From assembly GCF_900129085.1 (NCBI RefSeq), contig NZ_FQUF01000025.1:1-34110 (forward strand): a stretch of 34,110 nt of DNA, in the 5' to 3' direction. How positions within the stretch are numbered: the first letter of the stretch is position 1; each line of letters starts with the position of its first letter. This document shows positions 7,690 to 16,472 of the stretch, piece by piece. Under the pieces are notes generated by a model. That model saw nothing but the letters and a program-made list of their open reading frames with translations. It ran no database searches and had not been told where the DNA came from. A program made the position numbers and the translations under genes. This DNA comes from Atopostipes suicloacalis DSM 15692. GTDB lineage: Bacteria; Bacillota; Bacilli; Lactobacillales; Carnobacteriaceae_A.

Positions 7690-9015
7690 ATGAAAAATAA
7701 TTTTAAACAATTTAACTTAGAACCCTATTTATTAGAGGCAATTTCTGAACTAAATTTTAAAGAGCCGACAGAAATCCAAACAGAAGTAATTACAAACATT
7801 CAATCCAATAGAGATATTATTGCACAATCTAAAACAGGATCAGGAAAAACACATGCATTTTTGTTACCTTTACTTAATCAACTGGGTCAAAATGCAAATA
7901 ATGTCCAAGTGGTTATTACTGCCCCGAGTCGAGAGTTAGCCGAACAACTCTATCAAGCAACCATCCAGCTGACTAAAAACGCGCCTTGGGACATTGAAGT
8001 TTCACGCTTTATTGGGGGAACCGATAAAAATAGACAAATTGAAAGCTTGCAAAATAGCCAACCTGATGTCGTTATTGGAACTCCAGGTCGACTGTTTGAT
8101 TTGATTCAATCTAATGAATTAAGAACCAATTCAGCCTACGCCATGGTAGTAGATGAAGCCGATATGACGCTTGACTTGGGTTTTATTGAAGAAGTAGACA
8201 AGATTGCATCCACCTTGCAGTCAAATAGTCAGCTTCTTGTATTTTCAGCAACTATACCGCAAAAGCTACAGCCATTTTTACAAAAATATATGAACCAACC
8301 AATTAGAATAGAAATAGAAAATAAAGAAGTTATTTCAGATTTAATTGATAATTGGTTGATTTCAACCAAAAGCAAAGAACGAACAGAAGTCATTTACAAT
8401 TTGTTGACTATAGGTAATCCATATTTGGTTTTAATTTTTGCGAATACAAAAGAAAATGTTGAAAAGTTAGCTAATCAACTGATTGATCGAGGACTGAATG
8501 TCGGGATTTTGCATGGAGGATTAGATTCAAGAGAACGTAGAAGAGTCATGCGTGAAATTCATAATTTAGATTATCAGTTTATTGTGGCTACAGACTTAGC
8601 AGCAAGAGGGATTGATATCGAAGGGGTTTCTCATGTGATCAATGCTGAAGTTCCACAAGATTTATCCTATTTTGTTCATCGAGTTGGACGAACAGGAAGA
8701 AATAAATTACCTGGGATTGCCATTACTTTATATTCACCTGGAGAAGAAGACGAAATCCAAATTATAGAAAATATGGGAATTTCTTTTGAAGAAAAAACTA
8801 TAAAAAATAATGAAATCGTTGATGCTCCTGAAAAAAGAACAGAACGGAAAAGACCCGCAAAACCACTTGAGTATGATGCTGAGATTGCAGGATTAGCCAA
8901 AAAGTCTAAGAAGAAAGTTAAACCCGGCTATCGCAGAAAAATACGCTCAAAAAGAAAAGAACTGAATAAACAAAAGAGTCGACAAAAAAGGAAACAAAAC
9001 AAAAGAAAAAAATAG
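7690..9015 (+). CDS. cshB: DEAD-box RNA helicase (CshB-like)
   Basis: ATP-dependent RNA helicase probably acting in ribosome assembly or mRNA unwinding, including at low temperature. Motifs appear in order: Q motif FNLEPYLLEAISELNF...PTEIQ at the N-terminus, Walker A SKTGSGKT (Lys53), PSRELAEQ, GTPGRL, DEAD (155-158), SAT, then in the second RecA domain ATDLAARGIDIEG and HRVGRTGR. The C-terminus after about residue 390 is strongly basic (KKVKPGYRRKIRSKRK), the tail type of CshB rather than CshA, and suits RNA binding. ATG 7690 follows GGAGAGG. It is divergent from zwf and convergent with the DUF1189 gene. Confidence 0.93.
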   Translation: MKNNFKQFNLEPYLLEAISELNFKEPTEIQTEVITNIQSNRDIIAQSKTGSGKTHAFLLPLLNQLGQNANNVQVVITAPSRELAEQLYQATIQLTKNAPWDIEVSRFIGGTDKNRQIESLQNSQPDVVIGTPGRLFDLIQSNELRTNSAYAMVVDEADMTLDLGFIEEVDKIASTLQSNSQLLVFSATIPQKLQPFLQKYMNQPIRIEIENKEVISDLIDNWLISTKSKERTEVIYNLLTIGNPYLVLIFANTKENVEKLANQLIDRGLNVGILHGGLDSRERRRVMREIHNLDYQFIVATDLAARGIDIEGVSHVINAEVPQDLSYFVHRVGRTGRNKLPGIAITLYSPGEEDEIQIIENMGISFEEKTIKNNEIVDAPEKRTERKRPAKPLEYDAEIAGLAKKSKKKVKPGYRRKIRSKRKELNKQKSRQKRKQNKRKK

Positions 9016-9060
9016 CTATTTATTAGAGTGATAGGTTCAACTCTAAAGATTGCTTACAAC

Positions 9061-9103
9061 AAAAAGAGACGTGAATCCTAAATAGAAGGTTCCGTCTCTT
9101 TTT
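9061..9103 (+). terminator. Bidirectional terminator between cshB and the DUF1189 gene
   Basis: AAAAAGAGACG (9061-9071) pairs perfectly with CGTCTCTTTTT (9093-9103), with an inner GAAtCC/GGTTC. T runs are present on both strands, so it can stop both convergent genes. Confidence 0.9.
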
Positions 9104-9112
9104 TAAAATAAT

Positions 9113-9898
9113 TTAATCTGACTTTTTTTGTTTGCCGAGGCGTTTTTTCATTTCAGTAATACTTATATAGAATAAGATTAAAGAAGTAAAAAGAGTGATC
9201 TCATATTGATAAGCCACTTGAATTTGAAGAGCGTTGAATATAGCCATTAAAATAAAAGGTCCCATCGATGCAAGCAAAGCAATTTTTGCATTCTGAAGGA
9301 AAGACAAACGCGTTTTTCGGAAAACAGAAATTAAATTTGCAAATAAAGAAATTGGTAGAAGCTGAGTGATATAGATGAATAAGTTAACAACAAGTAATAT
9401 AATGATAAGAAGTACATACATCCCAATAGTAAAGTTCCCCATACTATCTAATGCTTCCATAAGGTTGCCAGCATTCAAATCTTTGAAATCGTTATAAGAA
9501 AAGGAATAACCCGTATTCGCAGCATTCAAATAGATTTCATCTTTTAAAAGTCCGATAGAAATGGGGGCTGCTTGAGTGGGGATGTTTGACTCAATCGTAT
9601 CGACCGTTATTCGATCTTCACTATCAAAATAGAACATGATACTATTTGTTTGATAAATATAACTTCCTGTATCACTTTCTAGTTGACCATCCTCTAGTTT
9701 AAAATCGGGGATAGATGTATTAATTTCTTCATAGTCATCAGAAACTTGGTTCGCTATAGGAAACATCTCAAAGATAGAAAAAAATGTTAAGATTAAACCA
9801 ATAATGAAGATAAGTGAAAAGTAATGAGAATTTTTCATATTTCTAGCCGTGTATATTTCTTTTGGCTTGGTAAAAACAGTTTTTATATAATTAAACAT
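9113..9898 (-). CDS. DUF1189 family membrane protein
   Basis: This 261-aa protein opens with FNYIKTVFTKPKEIYTARNM, the usual beginning of DUF1189 proteins. One hydrophobic helix lies near residues 28-50, then an extracytoplasmic-type domain of about 110 residues rich in Asp, Ser and Thr. Three hydrophobic segments follow (about 155-250), and the protein ends in the basic KKRLGKQKKSD. Some family members sit in maltodextrin gene clusters (YvdJ of Bacillus), but no sugar genes are nearby and the function is unknown. GAAGGAGAAAG precedes ATG 9898. The stop lies ten bases beyond the shared terminator with cshB. Confidence 0.8.
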   Translation of the reverse strand: MFNYIKTVFTKPKEIYTARNMKNSHYFSLIFIIGLILTFFSIFEMFPIANQVSDDYEEINTSIPDFKLEDGQLESDTGSYIYQTNSIMFYFDSEDRITVDTIESNIPTQAAPISIGLLKDEIYLNAANTGYSFSYNDFKDLNAGNLMEALDSMGNFTIGMYVLLIIILLVVNLFIYITQLLPISLFANLISVFRKTRLSFLQNAKIALLASMGPFILMAIFNALQIQVAYQYEITLFTSLILFYISITEMKKRLGKQKKSD

Positions 9899-9980
9899 AA
9901 CTTTCTCCTTCTGTAAAAGATTGCTTACTTAGTTTAGCGAAAGGAAGACAAAAAGTAAATGAAGTCAAAAGAAATATATT

Positions 9981-10009
9981 TTGACGAATTCATGAATTTG
10001 TTATATATT
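9981..10009 (+). promoter_or_regulatory. Promoter of the ECF S-component gene
   Basis: TTGACG (9981-9986), 17-bp spacer, TATATT (10004-10009), with a TG just upstream. No vitamin riboswitch is recognisable in the roughly 45-base leader. Confidence 0.65.
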
Positions 10010-10062
10010 TAACCAAAATTTAATACATAAAAATAAAGAGAATGAATTAATAGGAGAACAAG

Positions 10063-10656
10063 ATGAATAAAAAAACAGATGTATTTCAACTAACCATTCT
10101 TAGTATGCTTTTAGCTATTTTAATTGCACAAACCTTTATTCCAATGCTTGGTTATATTCCTTTAGGTCCCATTGATGTCACGATTGTTCATATTACAGTT
10201 ATTTTAGCAGCAGTTTTATTTGGAACGAAAACAGGCAGCATTATTGGATTAGCTTGGGGACTGTTAAGTATGCTTCGAGCATACATGCAACCGACCCCTT
10301 TTAATATTGTGTTTTTAAATCCTCTAATTTCAGTTATTCCTCGTTTAATTGTCGGTTGGATCAGTGCTGTTACCTTTAATTTTTTTAGTGAAAGAATATC
10401 TGATAAAATTTCTTACGCAATAACTGCTGGGATAGGAACTTTTGCGAATACATTTTTTGTATTGGGTGGAATATATTTGTTTGCTAGTAAAGCCTATGCA
10501 GATGCCTTAGGTATCTCAGAATCTTTATTATTAGGAGCACTAGGAACAGTCGTTGCGACCAATGGTATCATTGAAATCATTGCAAGTATTATTATTTTAC
10601 CACTCGTCGCTCTTCCTTTGAAAAAAGTGGTCAATAGAAGAAGTACATCTTTATAA
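10063..10656 (+). CDS. ECF transporter S-component (substrate uncertain, possibly pantothenate)
   Basis: This 197-aa membrane protein has about six hydrophobic helices and is the substrate-binding subunit of an energy-coupling factor vitamin transporter. It would share an EcfA1-EcfA2-EcfT module encoded elsewhere (group II). Visible features are the N-terminal helix with alanine and small residues for EcfT contact, IPLGPIDVTIVHITVILAAVLFG, the loop YMQPTPFNIVFLNPLISVIPRLIVG, and a basic C-terminus. The NPLISVIPR block resembles S-components annotated as pantothenate-type (PanT), but substrate cannot be set by eye. GGAGAACAAG precedes the ATG. It stands alone with its own promoter upstream of sodA. 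Confidence 0.85.
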   Translation: MNKKTDVFQLTILSMLLAILIAQTFIPMLGYIPLGPIDVTIVHITVILAAVLFGTKTGSIIGLAWGLLSMLRAYMQPTPFNIVFLNPLISVIPRLIVGWISAVTFNFFSERISDKISYAITAGIGTFANTFFVLGGIYLFASKAYADALGISESLLLGALGTVVATNGIIEIIASIIILPLVALPLKKVVNRRSTSL

Positions 10657-10715
10657 TAAGTGCAGAGGAACTTTTTAGGAAGAAAACAGAAATATTACGA
10701 ATTAGTGCTAATTAT

Positions 10716-10744
10716 TTTACCTGTAAATTTATATGTGCTACACT
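10716..10744 (+). promoter_or_regulatory. Promoter of sodA
   Basis: TTTACC (10716-10721), 17-bp spacer, TGCTACACT giving an extended -10 (TACACT at 10739-10744). It lies about 48 bases before the start codon. Confidence 0.6.
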
Positions 10745-10791
10745 GCAATTAAGAGTCAATAATAGATAATAATCAAGGAGGAGTTTTTTAC

Positions 10792-11400
10792 ATGACTTAC
10801 AAATTGCCAGATTTACCGTACGCGTATGATGCCTTGGAACCATATATTGATGAAGAGACGATGAAACTTCATCACGACAAACATCATAATACCTATGTAG
10901 AAAATACGAATAAAGCTTTGGAAGGTCACGATGATTTACAAAAATTATCAATCGAAGAACTTGTGACTAAATTAGATGAAGTTCCTGAAGATATTCGCAC
11001 GACGGTTCGAAATAATGGTGGAGGACATGTGAATCATTCGTTATTTTGGGAAGTATTATCACCAAATGGTGGTGGAGAACCAACTGGTGAATTAGCGGAT
11101 GCAATTAATGAATCTTTTGGAAGTTTTGACGATTTTAAATCAGAACTTGCAGCGGCAGCAACTGGTCAATTTGGATCAGGATGGGGCTGGCTGGTAGTCG
11201 ATAATGGAGACTTGAAAGTTACAAGTACACCAAACCAAGATTCACCTCTCATGCAGGGTCAAACACCAATTTTTGGAATAGACGTTTGGGAACATGCTTA
11301 TTACCTAAACTACCAAAATGTACGTCCTGACTATGTAAAGGCCGTTTGGAATATCGTTAATTGGGATGAAGTAGCTAAAAGATATCAAGAAGCCAAATAA
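10792..11400 (+). CDS. sodA: Superoxide dismutase, manganese type
   Basis: Converts superoxide to oxygen and hydrogen peroxide in the cytoplasm. This 202-aa Fe/Mn-family protein has metal ligands at His27 (KLHHDKHH), His82 ([11 protein letters not shown]), Asp164 and His168 ([11 protein letters not shown]). The second-sphere Gln in TPNQDSPLM and the Gly-rich block before HVNHS favour manganese, though cambialistic use cannot be excluded. A very strong AAGGAGGAG site precedes ATG 10792. Its own promoter and a strong downstream hairpin indicate a monocistronic unit. The pbpA neighbour downstream is a gene order also found in Bacillus. Confidence 0.97.
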   Translation: MTYKLPDLPYAYDALEPYIDEETMKLHHDKHHNTYVENTNKALEGHDDLQKLSIEELVTKLDEVPEDIRTTVRNNGGGHVNHSLFWEVLSPNGGGEPTGELADAINESFGSFDDFKSELAAAATGQFGSGWGWLVVDNGDLKVTSTPNQDSPLMQGQTPIFGIDVWEHAYYLNYQNVRPDYVKAVWNIVNWDEVAKRYQEAK

Positions 11401-11430
11401 TTTTTAAAGAAAAATAAAAGAATGAAAAAT

Positions 11431-11477
11431 AAAAGGTTTAGCCATTGGTTCTTTGTTTCAGTGGTTAAACCTTTTTT
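11431..11477 (+). terminator. Rho-independent terminator of sodA
   Basis: AAAAGGTTTAGCCA (11431-11444) pairs with TGGTTAAACCTTTT (from 11462), one G-U, followed by more Ts. Confidence 0.9.
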
Positions 11478-11506
11478 ATAATTTCTAATGCAAACTCCCG
11501 CCTAAT

Positions 11507-11535
11507 TTGTTAAACTACCATATAGCATATAGACT
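11507..11535 (+). promoter_or_regulatory. Promoter of the class B PBP gene
   Basis: TTGTTA (11507-11512), 17 bp, TAGACT (11530-11535), 35 bases before the start codon. Confidence 0.55.
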
Positions 11536-11569
11536 GTAAGAAATTGATGAGATTAAAGAGGTATAACGA

Positions 11570-13705
11570 ATGGAAAACAAAAAAAAGAATCGGAAAGATC
11601 GCAATAAATCACATATTCCTTTTCGATTAAATTTATTATTTTTTATTATTTTCTTATTATTTGTAACTTTGATTACTCGTTTAGGGTATTTACAAATTAT
11701 ACAAGGAGAAGAATTTAAAGCCGAGGTAGAACGAACAGAAAGTACAACCGTTCGTGGAAACGTACCTCGTGGTGAAATCTTTGATTCAAGATTAAGACCT
11801 TTAGTCGCTAATGAAGCCAAAAATACGATTATGTATACTAGAGGATCTAATACAAAGACTGAAAATATGGCACAAGTGGCGGGTAATCTAGCGCATTTAA
11901 TTGATTTACCACATACTTCACCTTTTCAAGATGATGATAGTGATTTGAGTGAACGAGATTTAAAAGATTATTTTTTCGCTACAAATGACGAAATGATGAA
12001 AGAACGCATTGAAAAACATACAACAGAAAATAACATTAGTGAAAGTGATTTTTCTTATGCAGATCAACTAGAACTAATTAATGAAGCAGAGATTATGGAT
12101 TATTCAGACCATGAGTTAAAAGCAATAGCGATTTTTACTAAAATGAATTCAGCATACGCTCTAAGTACGGTTAACATTAAAAATAACGAGGTTACTCAAG
12201 ATGAAATTGCTCGTGTAAGTGAAAATATACCTTTGCTTCCTGGAATAACTACAGGGACGGATTGGGATCGTATTTATCCTCAAGAAGATACTTTACGAAG
12301 TATTTTAGGATCTGTTTCTTCTGAAAGTCAAGGAATTCCTAGACAGCAGTTAAATAGTTATTTAGCGAAAGGGTACTCTCGAAATGATCGAATTGGTCAG
12401 AGTCTTCTGGAAGCTCAATATGAAACAGTTTTACGCGGAAGTAAATCCACCTCAAAGACAGAAACAGATCACTCGGGCGATATTATCACCCAAGAAGAGA
12501 TTTTTTCTGGAAGTAAGGGAAATAATTTAATTTTAACGATTGATATGGATTTTCAAGATCGAGTCGATGATATTTTATTGGATGTTCTTTCTAAAAGACG
12601 AGGTTTAAATGAAAGTGTTTATGCAGTGGCTATGAATCCTAAAAATGGGGACATATTAGCTTTGAGTGGAAAAAAAATTGTCAATGGAAAAGTTAAAGAT
12701 GATTCATTAGGTGTTATTTCAAATGCATTTAATATGGGATCATCTGTTAAGTCAGCGACCGTTTTGATGGGTTATATGGATGGAGCATTAACATTAGATA
12801 ATAATACAATTGTTGATACACCGATGCGAATGAAAGGTTCGAATAATATTTCATCTGTCTTTAATCGATCGGGATCTGTTTCGGTTAATGATATAACGGC
12901 TCTTCAATATTCATCAAACATATACATGGCTCAAATTGCTTTACGTATGGGCGGATATTGGAATTATCAACAAGATCAGGGAGTCCCGATTGACTATGTA
13001 GATACAGTAGACAAGATGCGAAGATATTATAGTCAATTTGGTTTAGGCAGTGAAACAGGAATAGATTTACCTAGTGAAGCAACTGGACAAAAAAGCACTC
13101 CTGATAATGCAGGCCAAGCGATGTTTTTAGCTTTTGGTCAATATGATACGTATACTCCTTTACAGTTGGCTCAATATTCAGCCACTATCGCAAATGGAGG
13201 GACAAGGTTTGCTCCGAAATTAGTATCTGAAATCAGAGAGACCAATCAAGACACTGGAGAGGTCGGTTCTCTAGTCAAAGAGATAGAACCTAAAATTATG
13301 AACACCATTGATATCTCTCCTAACCTGATGGAGCGCGTTCAGCAAGGAATGTACCAAGTAGTAAATGGAAATTACGGCTTCGCTCCAGGTATATTTAACA
13401 GTGCGCCTTATGTTTCTGCTGGAAAAACTGGAACTGCGCAGGCTTCTTATTGGGGAGAGAACAAATCAAGACAAGGGGAGAGTGTAACCAATATTACTTA
13501 TGTAGGTTATGCCCCTTATGATGACCCAGAAATTGCTATAGCGGTAGTTGTTCCCTACTTGCCGAATCAAAATACCGGAACGGTTAATGTGGATACTTCA
13601 AGGAAAATATTTGATGCTTACTTTGAGGTAGGAGATTATAAAAATGATGAACCCACAACGGATGAAATCCCAGAAGATGCAGGAGATCCATTAGAAGAAG
13701 AATAA
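11570..13705 (+). CDS. pbpA: Class B penicillin-binding protein (PbpA/PBP2-like transpeptidase)
   Basis: Membrane-anchored peptidoglycan transpeptidase, probably the elongation-machinery (rod) enzyme, since in Bacillus the pbpA gene also lies near sodA. Order of parts: a basic cytoplasmic N-terminus, one transmembrane helix (about 22-45), a PBP dimerisation domain beginning RGNVPRGEIFDSRLRPLVAN, then the transpeptidase domain. Active-site motifs are S391-S-V-K394, S448-S-N450 and K619-T-G621. No PASTA repeats follow; the 711-aa protein ends in an acidic Asp/Glu tail. AAAGAGG precedes the ATG. A strong terminator starts at the stop codon, so it is transcribed alone. Assignment to elongation rather than division is inferred. 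Confidence 0.9.
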   Translation: MENKKKNRKDRNKSHIPFRLNLLFFIIFLLFVTLITRLGYLQIIQGEEFKAEVERTESTTVRGNVPRGEIFDSRLRPLVANEAKNTIMYTRGSNTKTENMAQVAGNLAHLIDLPHTSPFQDDDSDLSERDLKDYFFATNDEMMKERIEKHTTENNISESDFSYADQLELINEAEIMDYSDHELKAIAIFTKMNSAYALSTVNIKNNEVTQDEIARVSENIPLLPGITTGTDWDRIYPQEDTLRSILGSVSSESQGIPRQQLNSYLAKGYSRNDRIGQSLLEAQYETVLRGSKSTSKTETDHSGDIITQEEIFSGSKGNNLILTIDMDFQDRVDDILLDVLSKRRGLNESVYAVAMNPKNGDILALSGKKIVNGKVKDDSLGVISNAFNMGSSVKSATVLMGYMDGALTLDNNTIVDTPMRMKGSNNISSVFNRSGSVSVNDITALQYSSNIYMAQIALRMGGYWNYQQDQGVPIDYVDTVDKMRRYYSQFGLGSETGIDLPSEATGQKSTPDNAGQAMFLAFGQYDTYTPLQLAQYSATIANGGTRFAPKLVSEIRETNQDTGEVGSLVKEIEPKIMNTIDISPNLMERVQQGMYQVVNGNYGFAPGIFNSAPYVSAGKTGTAQASYWGENKSRQGESVTNITYVGYAPYDDPEIAIAVVVPYLPNQNTGTVNVDTSRKIFDAYFEVGDYKNDEPTTDEIPEDAGDPLEEE

Positions 13706-13750
13706 AAAATCAAAAAGATGGGAGTGATTCTTCCCATCTTTTTGATTTTT
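13705..13750 (+). terminator. Strong rho-independent terminator of pbpA
   Basis: A 19-bp near-perfect stem: AAAAATC-AAAAAGATGGGA pairs with TCCCATCTTTTT-GATTTTT around an 8-base loop. It overlaps the last base of the stop codon and could also work on the minus strand. Confidence 0.9.
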
Positions 13751-13769
13751 ATGGAGCGGTAATTAGCTA

Positions 13770-13819
13770 TATAAAATAAATAAGCTTCTAACTTTGTTCC
13801 TAAGAACTTGTTAGAAGCT
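13770..13819 (-). terminator. Terminator of rpmG
   Basis: On the minus strand AGCTTCTAAC pairs with GTTAGAAGCT (13819-13810 with 13792-13783), with inner GTTC/GAAC, followed by TATTTATTTTAT. Confidence 0.8.
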
Positions 13820-13840
13820 ACTATTTCATATCTTGATGAT

Positions 13841-13993
13841 TTATTTTTTAGTTTCACGATGTAAAGTCATTTTACGTTCACGTGGGCAATATTTTTTCAT
13901 TTCTAAACGTTCATCATTCGTTTGTCTATTTTTTGTAGTAATGTAATTTTGTTCTCCACATTCAGTACATTCTAATGTAATATTTACGCGCAT
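13841..13993 (-). CDS. rpmG: 50S ribosomal protein L33 (50 aa)
   Basis: A short gene that reads [17 protein letters not shown] at its start and [15 protein letters not shown] at its end, the standard type 1 L33 sequence. Cys9 and Cys12 are present; only one further Cys (36) remains, because the second downstream Cys is replaced in CPRERK, as is common in lactic acid bacteria. GGAGGGAAAG precedes ATG 13993 on the minus strand. It lies between the pbpA and rhomboid genes in opposite orientation to both and has its own downstream hairpin. Confidence 0.96.
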   Translation of the reverse strand: MRVNITLECTECGEQNYITTKNRQTNDERLEMKKYCPRERKMTLHRETKK

Positions 13994-14107
13994 GTCTTTC
14001 CCTCCAAATCAGAAAATAAATTATTTACAAAATGAGTAAATAGTTTGCGAATAATAGAATACCACGACTCCGTTAATTATTCTAGTCTTTTTTAATAAAA
14101 GTTCATA

Positions 14108-14138
14108 TTCACAAAGTAAATTATGTTATAATTATAAA
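14108..14138 (+). promoter_or_regulatory. Promoter of the rhomboid-glcK-rhodanese genes
   Basis: Extended -10 TGTTATAAT at 14124-14132, with an overlapping alternative TATAAA (14133-14138) that is 19 bp from TTCACA (14108-14113). Either would give a short leader before ATG 14170. Confidence 0.55.
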
Positions 14139-14169
14139 AGATTTCACTGTACAATGAAAGGGTTTATTC

Positions 14170-14874
14170 ATGAAAACAAATTTAAATGAAAGAATTTACA
14201 GAATAAAGAGGAAACCATTTGTGACTTATGGTTTTTTAGCAGTGACCATTTTAATGTATTTACTCATGACCTTCAACGGAGGGAGTGAGAATCCATGGAC
14301 CTTAATGATTTTTGGAGCAAAAATTAATGAATTTATTGTTTACGGTGAATGGTGGCGATTAATTACTCCTATTTTTTTACATATTGGTTTTTCTCATTTA
14401 TTATTTAATGGATTAGTCATTTACTTTTTAGGAATTGAATTAGAAATAATCATTGGCCATTTTCGTTTCTTTGTTTTATATCTATTAAGTGGGTTGCTTG
14501 GGAATGCGGCTAGTTTTGCTTTTAATAATTCAATCTCAGCAGGTGCCAGTACAGCCATTTTTGGAATGTTTGCGACAACGATTGTTTTAGGTAAATTATA
14601 TCCGTATCATACAAAAATTCAAAGGTTGTCAAGAGATTATCTAGCTTTAATTGTTATTAATCTTATCACGGGTTTTTTCAGTCATTCCATTGATTATGCA
14701 GGTCATTTAGGAGGAATGCTTGGAGGGTACTTAATGATGTACACTTTATCTTCAAAAAATGCAATAAATAACCCGACAAAAAAACGAATAAAATTTGGGC
14801 TTGCTTACTTGCTTTGTTTAATTATACTTATAGTAATAGGTTATATAAAAACAACCTCTTCTGGATTTAAATAA
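14170..14874 (+). CDS. Rhomboid family intramembrane serine protease
   Basis: This 234-aa membrane protein with six to seven hydrophobic helices cleaves substrates within or near the membrane. Family features are all visible: WWRLITPIFLHIGFSHLLFN with the oxyanion Asn80, the nucleophile Ser127 in SAGASTAIFGM, and the partner His179 in YAGHLGGMLGG. Unlike Bacillus YqgP/GluP it has no TPR or metal-sensing N-terminal domain, only a short basic start. GAAAGGG precedes ATG 14170. glcK and a rhodanese-like gene follow on the same strand with short gaps, a set also seen in other Firmicutes. Native substrates are unknown. Confidence 0.93.
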   Translation: MKTNLNERIYRIKRKPFVTYGFLAVTILMYLLMTFNGGSENPWTLMIFGAKINEFIVYGEWWRLITPIFLHIGFSHLLFNGLVIYFLGIELEIIIGHFRFFVLYLLSGLLGNAASFAFNNSISAGASTAIFGMFATTIVLGKLYPYHTKIQRLSRDYLALIVINLITGFFSHSIDYAGHLGGMLGGYLMMYTLSSKNAINNPTKKRIKFGLAYLLCLIILIVIGYIKTTSSGFK

Positions 14875-14937
14875 TTTTACATCAATAAATTCATTTAAAT
14901 ATTTTATTGTAAATATACTAAAGGTAGGAGAATTTCA

Positions 14938-15918
14938 ATGTTAGATAAAAAGGTTATTGGGATTGATTTAGGTGGTACGACGGCAAAGTGTGCGATTTTA
15001 AATCAAAAAGGAGAAATCCAAACAAAGTGGAGTATTGAAACAGATATTTCTGAGGAAGGTACAAAGATTATCCCGAATTTGATTCAATCAATTAACCATC
15101 AACTCGATCGTTTTCAATTAACAGCTGAAGATTTTATAGGGATTGGAATGGGCTCACCAGGGACAGTGAATCGAATAGATGGGACCGTCATTGGTGCATA
15201 CAATCTAAATTGGAAAACTTTGCAGCTGGTTCGTGAACAAATTGAAAAGGGTACGGGAATTCCTTTTTTTATTGATAATGATGCAAACGTTGCTGCTCTA
15301 GGAGAACAATGGATAGGTGCTGGAAATAATGAACCGGATGTTGTTTTCGTTACTTTAGGTACTGGTGTTGGTGGAGGATTAATTTCTGACGGTAAATTAT
15401 TGCATGGCGCAATAGATGCTGCTGGAGAAATTGGACATGTGACCGTTGAACCAGAGGGCTATCTATGTACTTGCGGTAAAAAAGGATGTCTAGAACAATA
15501 TGCTTCAGCTACCGGAGTGGTTCATTTGGCGCGAGACTTGTCTGAAGAATATGCTGGAGATTCTCAATTAAAGTTTTTAATTGATGATGGACAAGATATA
15601 GATGCTAAAACGATCTTTGATTTGGCTAAGGACGGCGATGATTTAGCAGAAATGATTGTTGATCGTTTTGCTTATTATTTAGGCTTTGCTTTAGCCAATG
15701 TTGCTAACTTACTGAATCCATCTACTATTGTTTTAGGTGGCGGTGTTTCAAAAGCGGGAGAATTCTTAGCTGAGAAGGTGCGAACTGTTGTGAGTGAATT
15801 TTCTTTCCCAACGATTCGTGAGATAACAAAAGTGAAAATTGCTGAATTAGGCAATGATGCGGGTGTAATCGGAGCAGCTTCTTTAGTCTTGAATGAAATT
15901 GAATATGAGATAATATAA
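14938..15918 (+). CDS. glcK: ROK-family glucokinase
   Basis: Phosphorylates glucose to glucose 6-phosphate with ATP. The N-terminal phosphate-binding motif is GIDLGGTTAKCAIL (Asp10). IDNDANVAALGEQ contains the catalytic Asp. The ROK zinc site is formed by His167 and C177-TC179-GKKGC184-LE. Length (326 aa) matches Gram-positive GlcK, and no N-terminal DNA-binding domain is present, so it is a kinase, not a ROK repressor. GGTAGGAG precedes the ATG. It lies 63 bases after the rhomboid gene, with no room for yqgQ (DUF910), which often sits directly before glcK. Its product is the substrate of the Zwf encoded earlier in the window. Confidence 0.95.
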   Translation: MLDKKVIGIDLGGTTAKCAILNQKGEIQTKWSIETDISEEGTKIIPNLIQSINHQLDRFQLTAEDFIGIGMGSPGTVNRIDGTVIGAYNLNWKTLQLVREQIEKGTGIPFFIDNDANVAALGEQWIGAGNNEPDVVFVTLGTGVGGGLISDGKLLHGAIDAAGEIGHVTVEPEGYLCTCGKKGCLEQYASATGVVHLARDLSEEYAGDSQLKFLIDDGQDIDAKTIFDLAKDGDDLAEMIVDRFAYYLGFALANVANLLNPSTIVLGGGVSKAGEFLAEKVRTVVSEFSFPTIREITKVKIAELGNDAGVIGAASLVLNEIEYEII

Positions 15919-15956
15919 ATCACAAACAATTAATCTTGCAGATGTAGAAAGGAATA

Positions 15957-16397
15957 ATGATCTTGTTAAACGGAATTAAAAATTTTATTAGTAATATGAA
16001 TACATTTACATTAGTTTTATGGGCTATTTTAATTGGATGGGGAATTTGGGAACTGATTCAATACTTTCGAAGAAAAAATTCAGCAGTTGCTTTGGAAAGT
16101 GAAGAGTTCAAAAAAGATTTACGTAAAAAACAATTGGTCGATGTGCGAGAAAAAGACGACTTTGATGCTGGGCATATACTAGGTGCTCGTAATATTCCCT
16201 TTTTTGAAATTAAACAGCGACATGTTGAGCTACGTAAAGACCAACCAATTTATTTATACGAAGCTGGGACTTATGCCGCCTATAGAGCCGCTATTGAACT
16301 AAGAAAACATGGATTTGAAGATTTATTCGTACTTAAAGACGGTTATGATAATTGGGAAGGCCGTATTAAAAGAAATAAGAAAAAAATAGAAGATTAG
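15957..16397 (+). CDS. Membrane-anchored rhodanese-like protein lacking the catalytic Cys
   Basis: This 146-aa protein has one N-terminal transmembrane helix (about residues 14-36) and a rhodanese domain: LVDVREKDDFDAGHILGARNIP, then PIYLYEAGTYAAYRAAIELRKHG and LKDGYDNWEG. In active rhodaneses the loop after the YLY strand begins with the sulfur-carrying Cys; here that position is Glu102 and the loop contains no Cys. Sulfurtransferase activity is therefore unlikely, and a binding or scaffold role is inferred. The position after glcK matches YqhL-type proteins of other Firmicutes. AGAAAGGAA precedes the ATG. Confidence 0.88.
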   Translation: MILLNGIKNFISNMNTFTLVLWAILIGWGIWELIQYFRRKNSAVALESEEFKKDLRKKQLVDVREKDDFDAGHILGARNIPFFEIKQRHVELRKDQPIYLYEAGTYAAYRAAIELRKHGFEDLFVLKDGYDNWEGRIKRNKKKIED

Positions 16398-16402
16398 AAA
16401 AT

Positions 16403-16451
16403 AAAAATAGTGTGGTCGAGTATTAATTTTTACTCTATCCACACTATTTTT
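16403..16451 (+). terminator. Bidirectional terminator between the rhodanese and PPDK-regulator genes
   Basis: AAAAATAGTGTGG (16403-16415) pairs with CCACACTATTTTT (16439-16451), 13 bp, with T runs on both strands between convergent genes. Confidence 0.9.
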
Positions 16452-16472
16452 TGTTGTTTTTAAATAAAGGTA

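Noticed and set aside
10712-10951. Minus-strand ORF across the sodA promoter and 5' end
   Set aside because: It overlaps a clear promoter and the sodA coding frame, has no recognisable protein features, and is a shadow.
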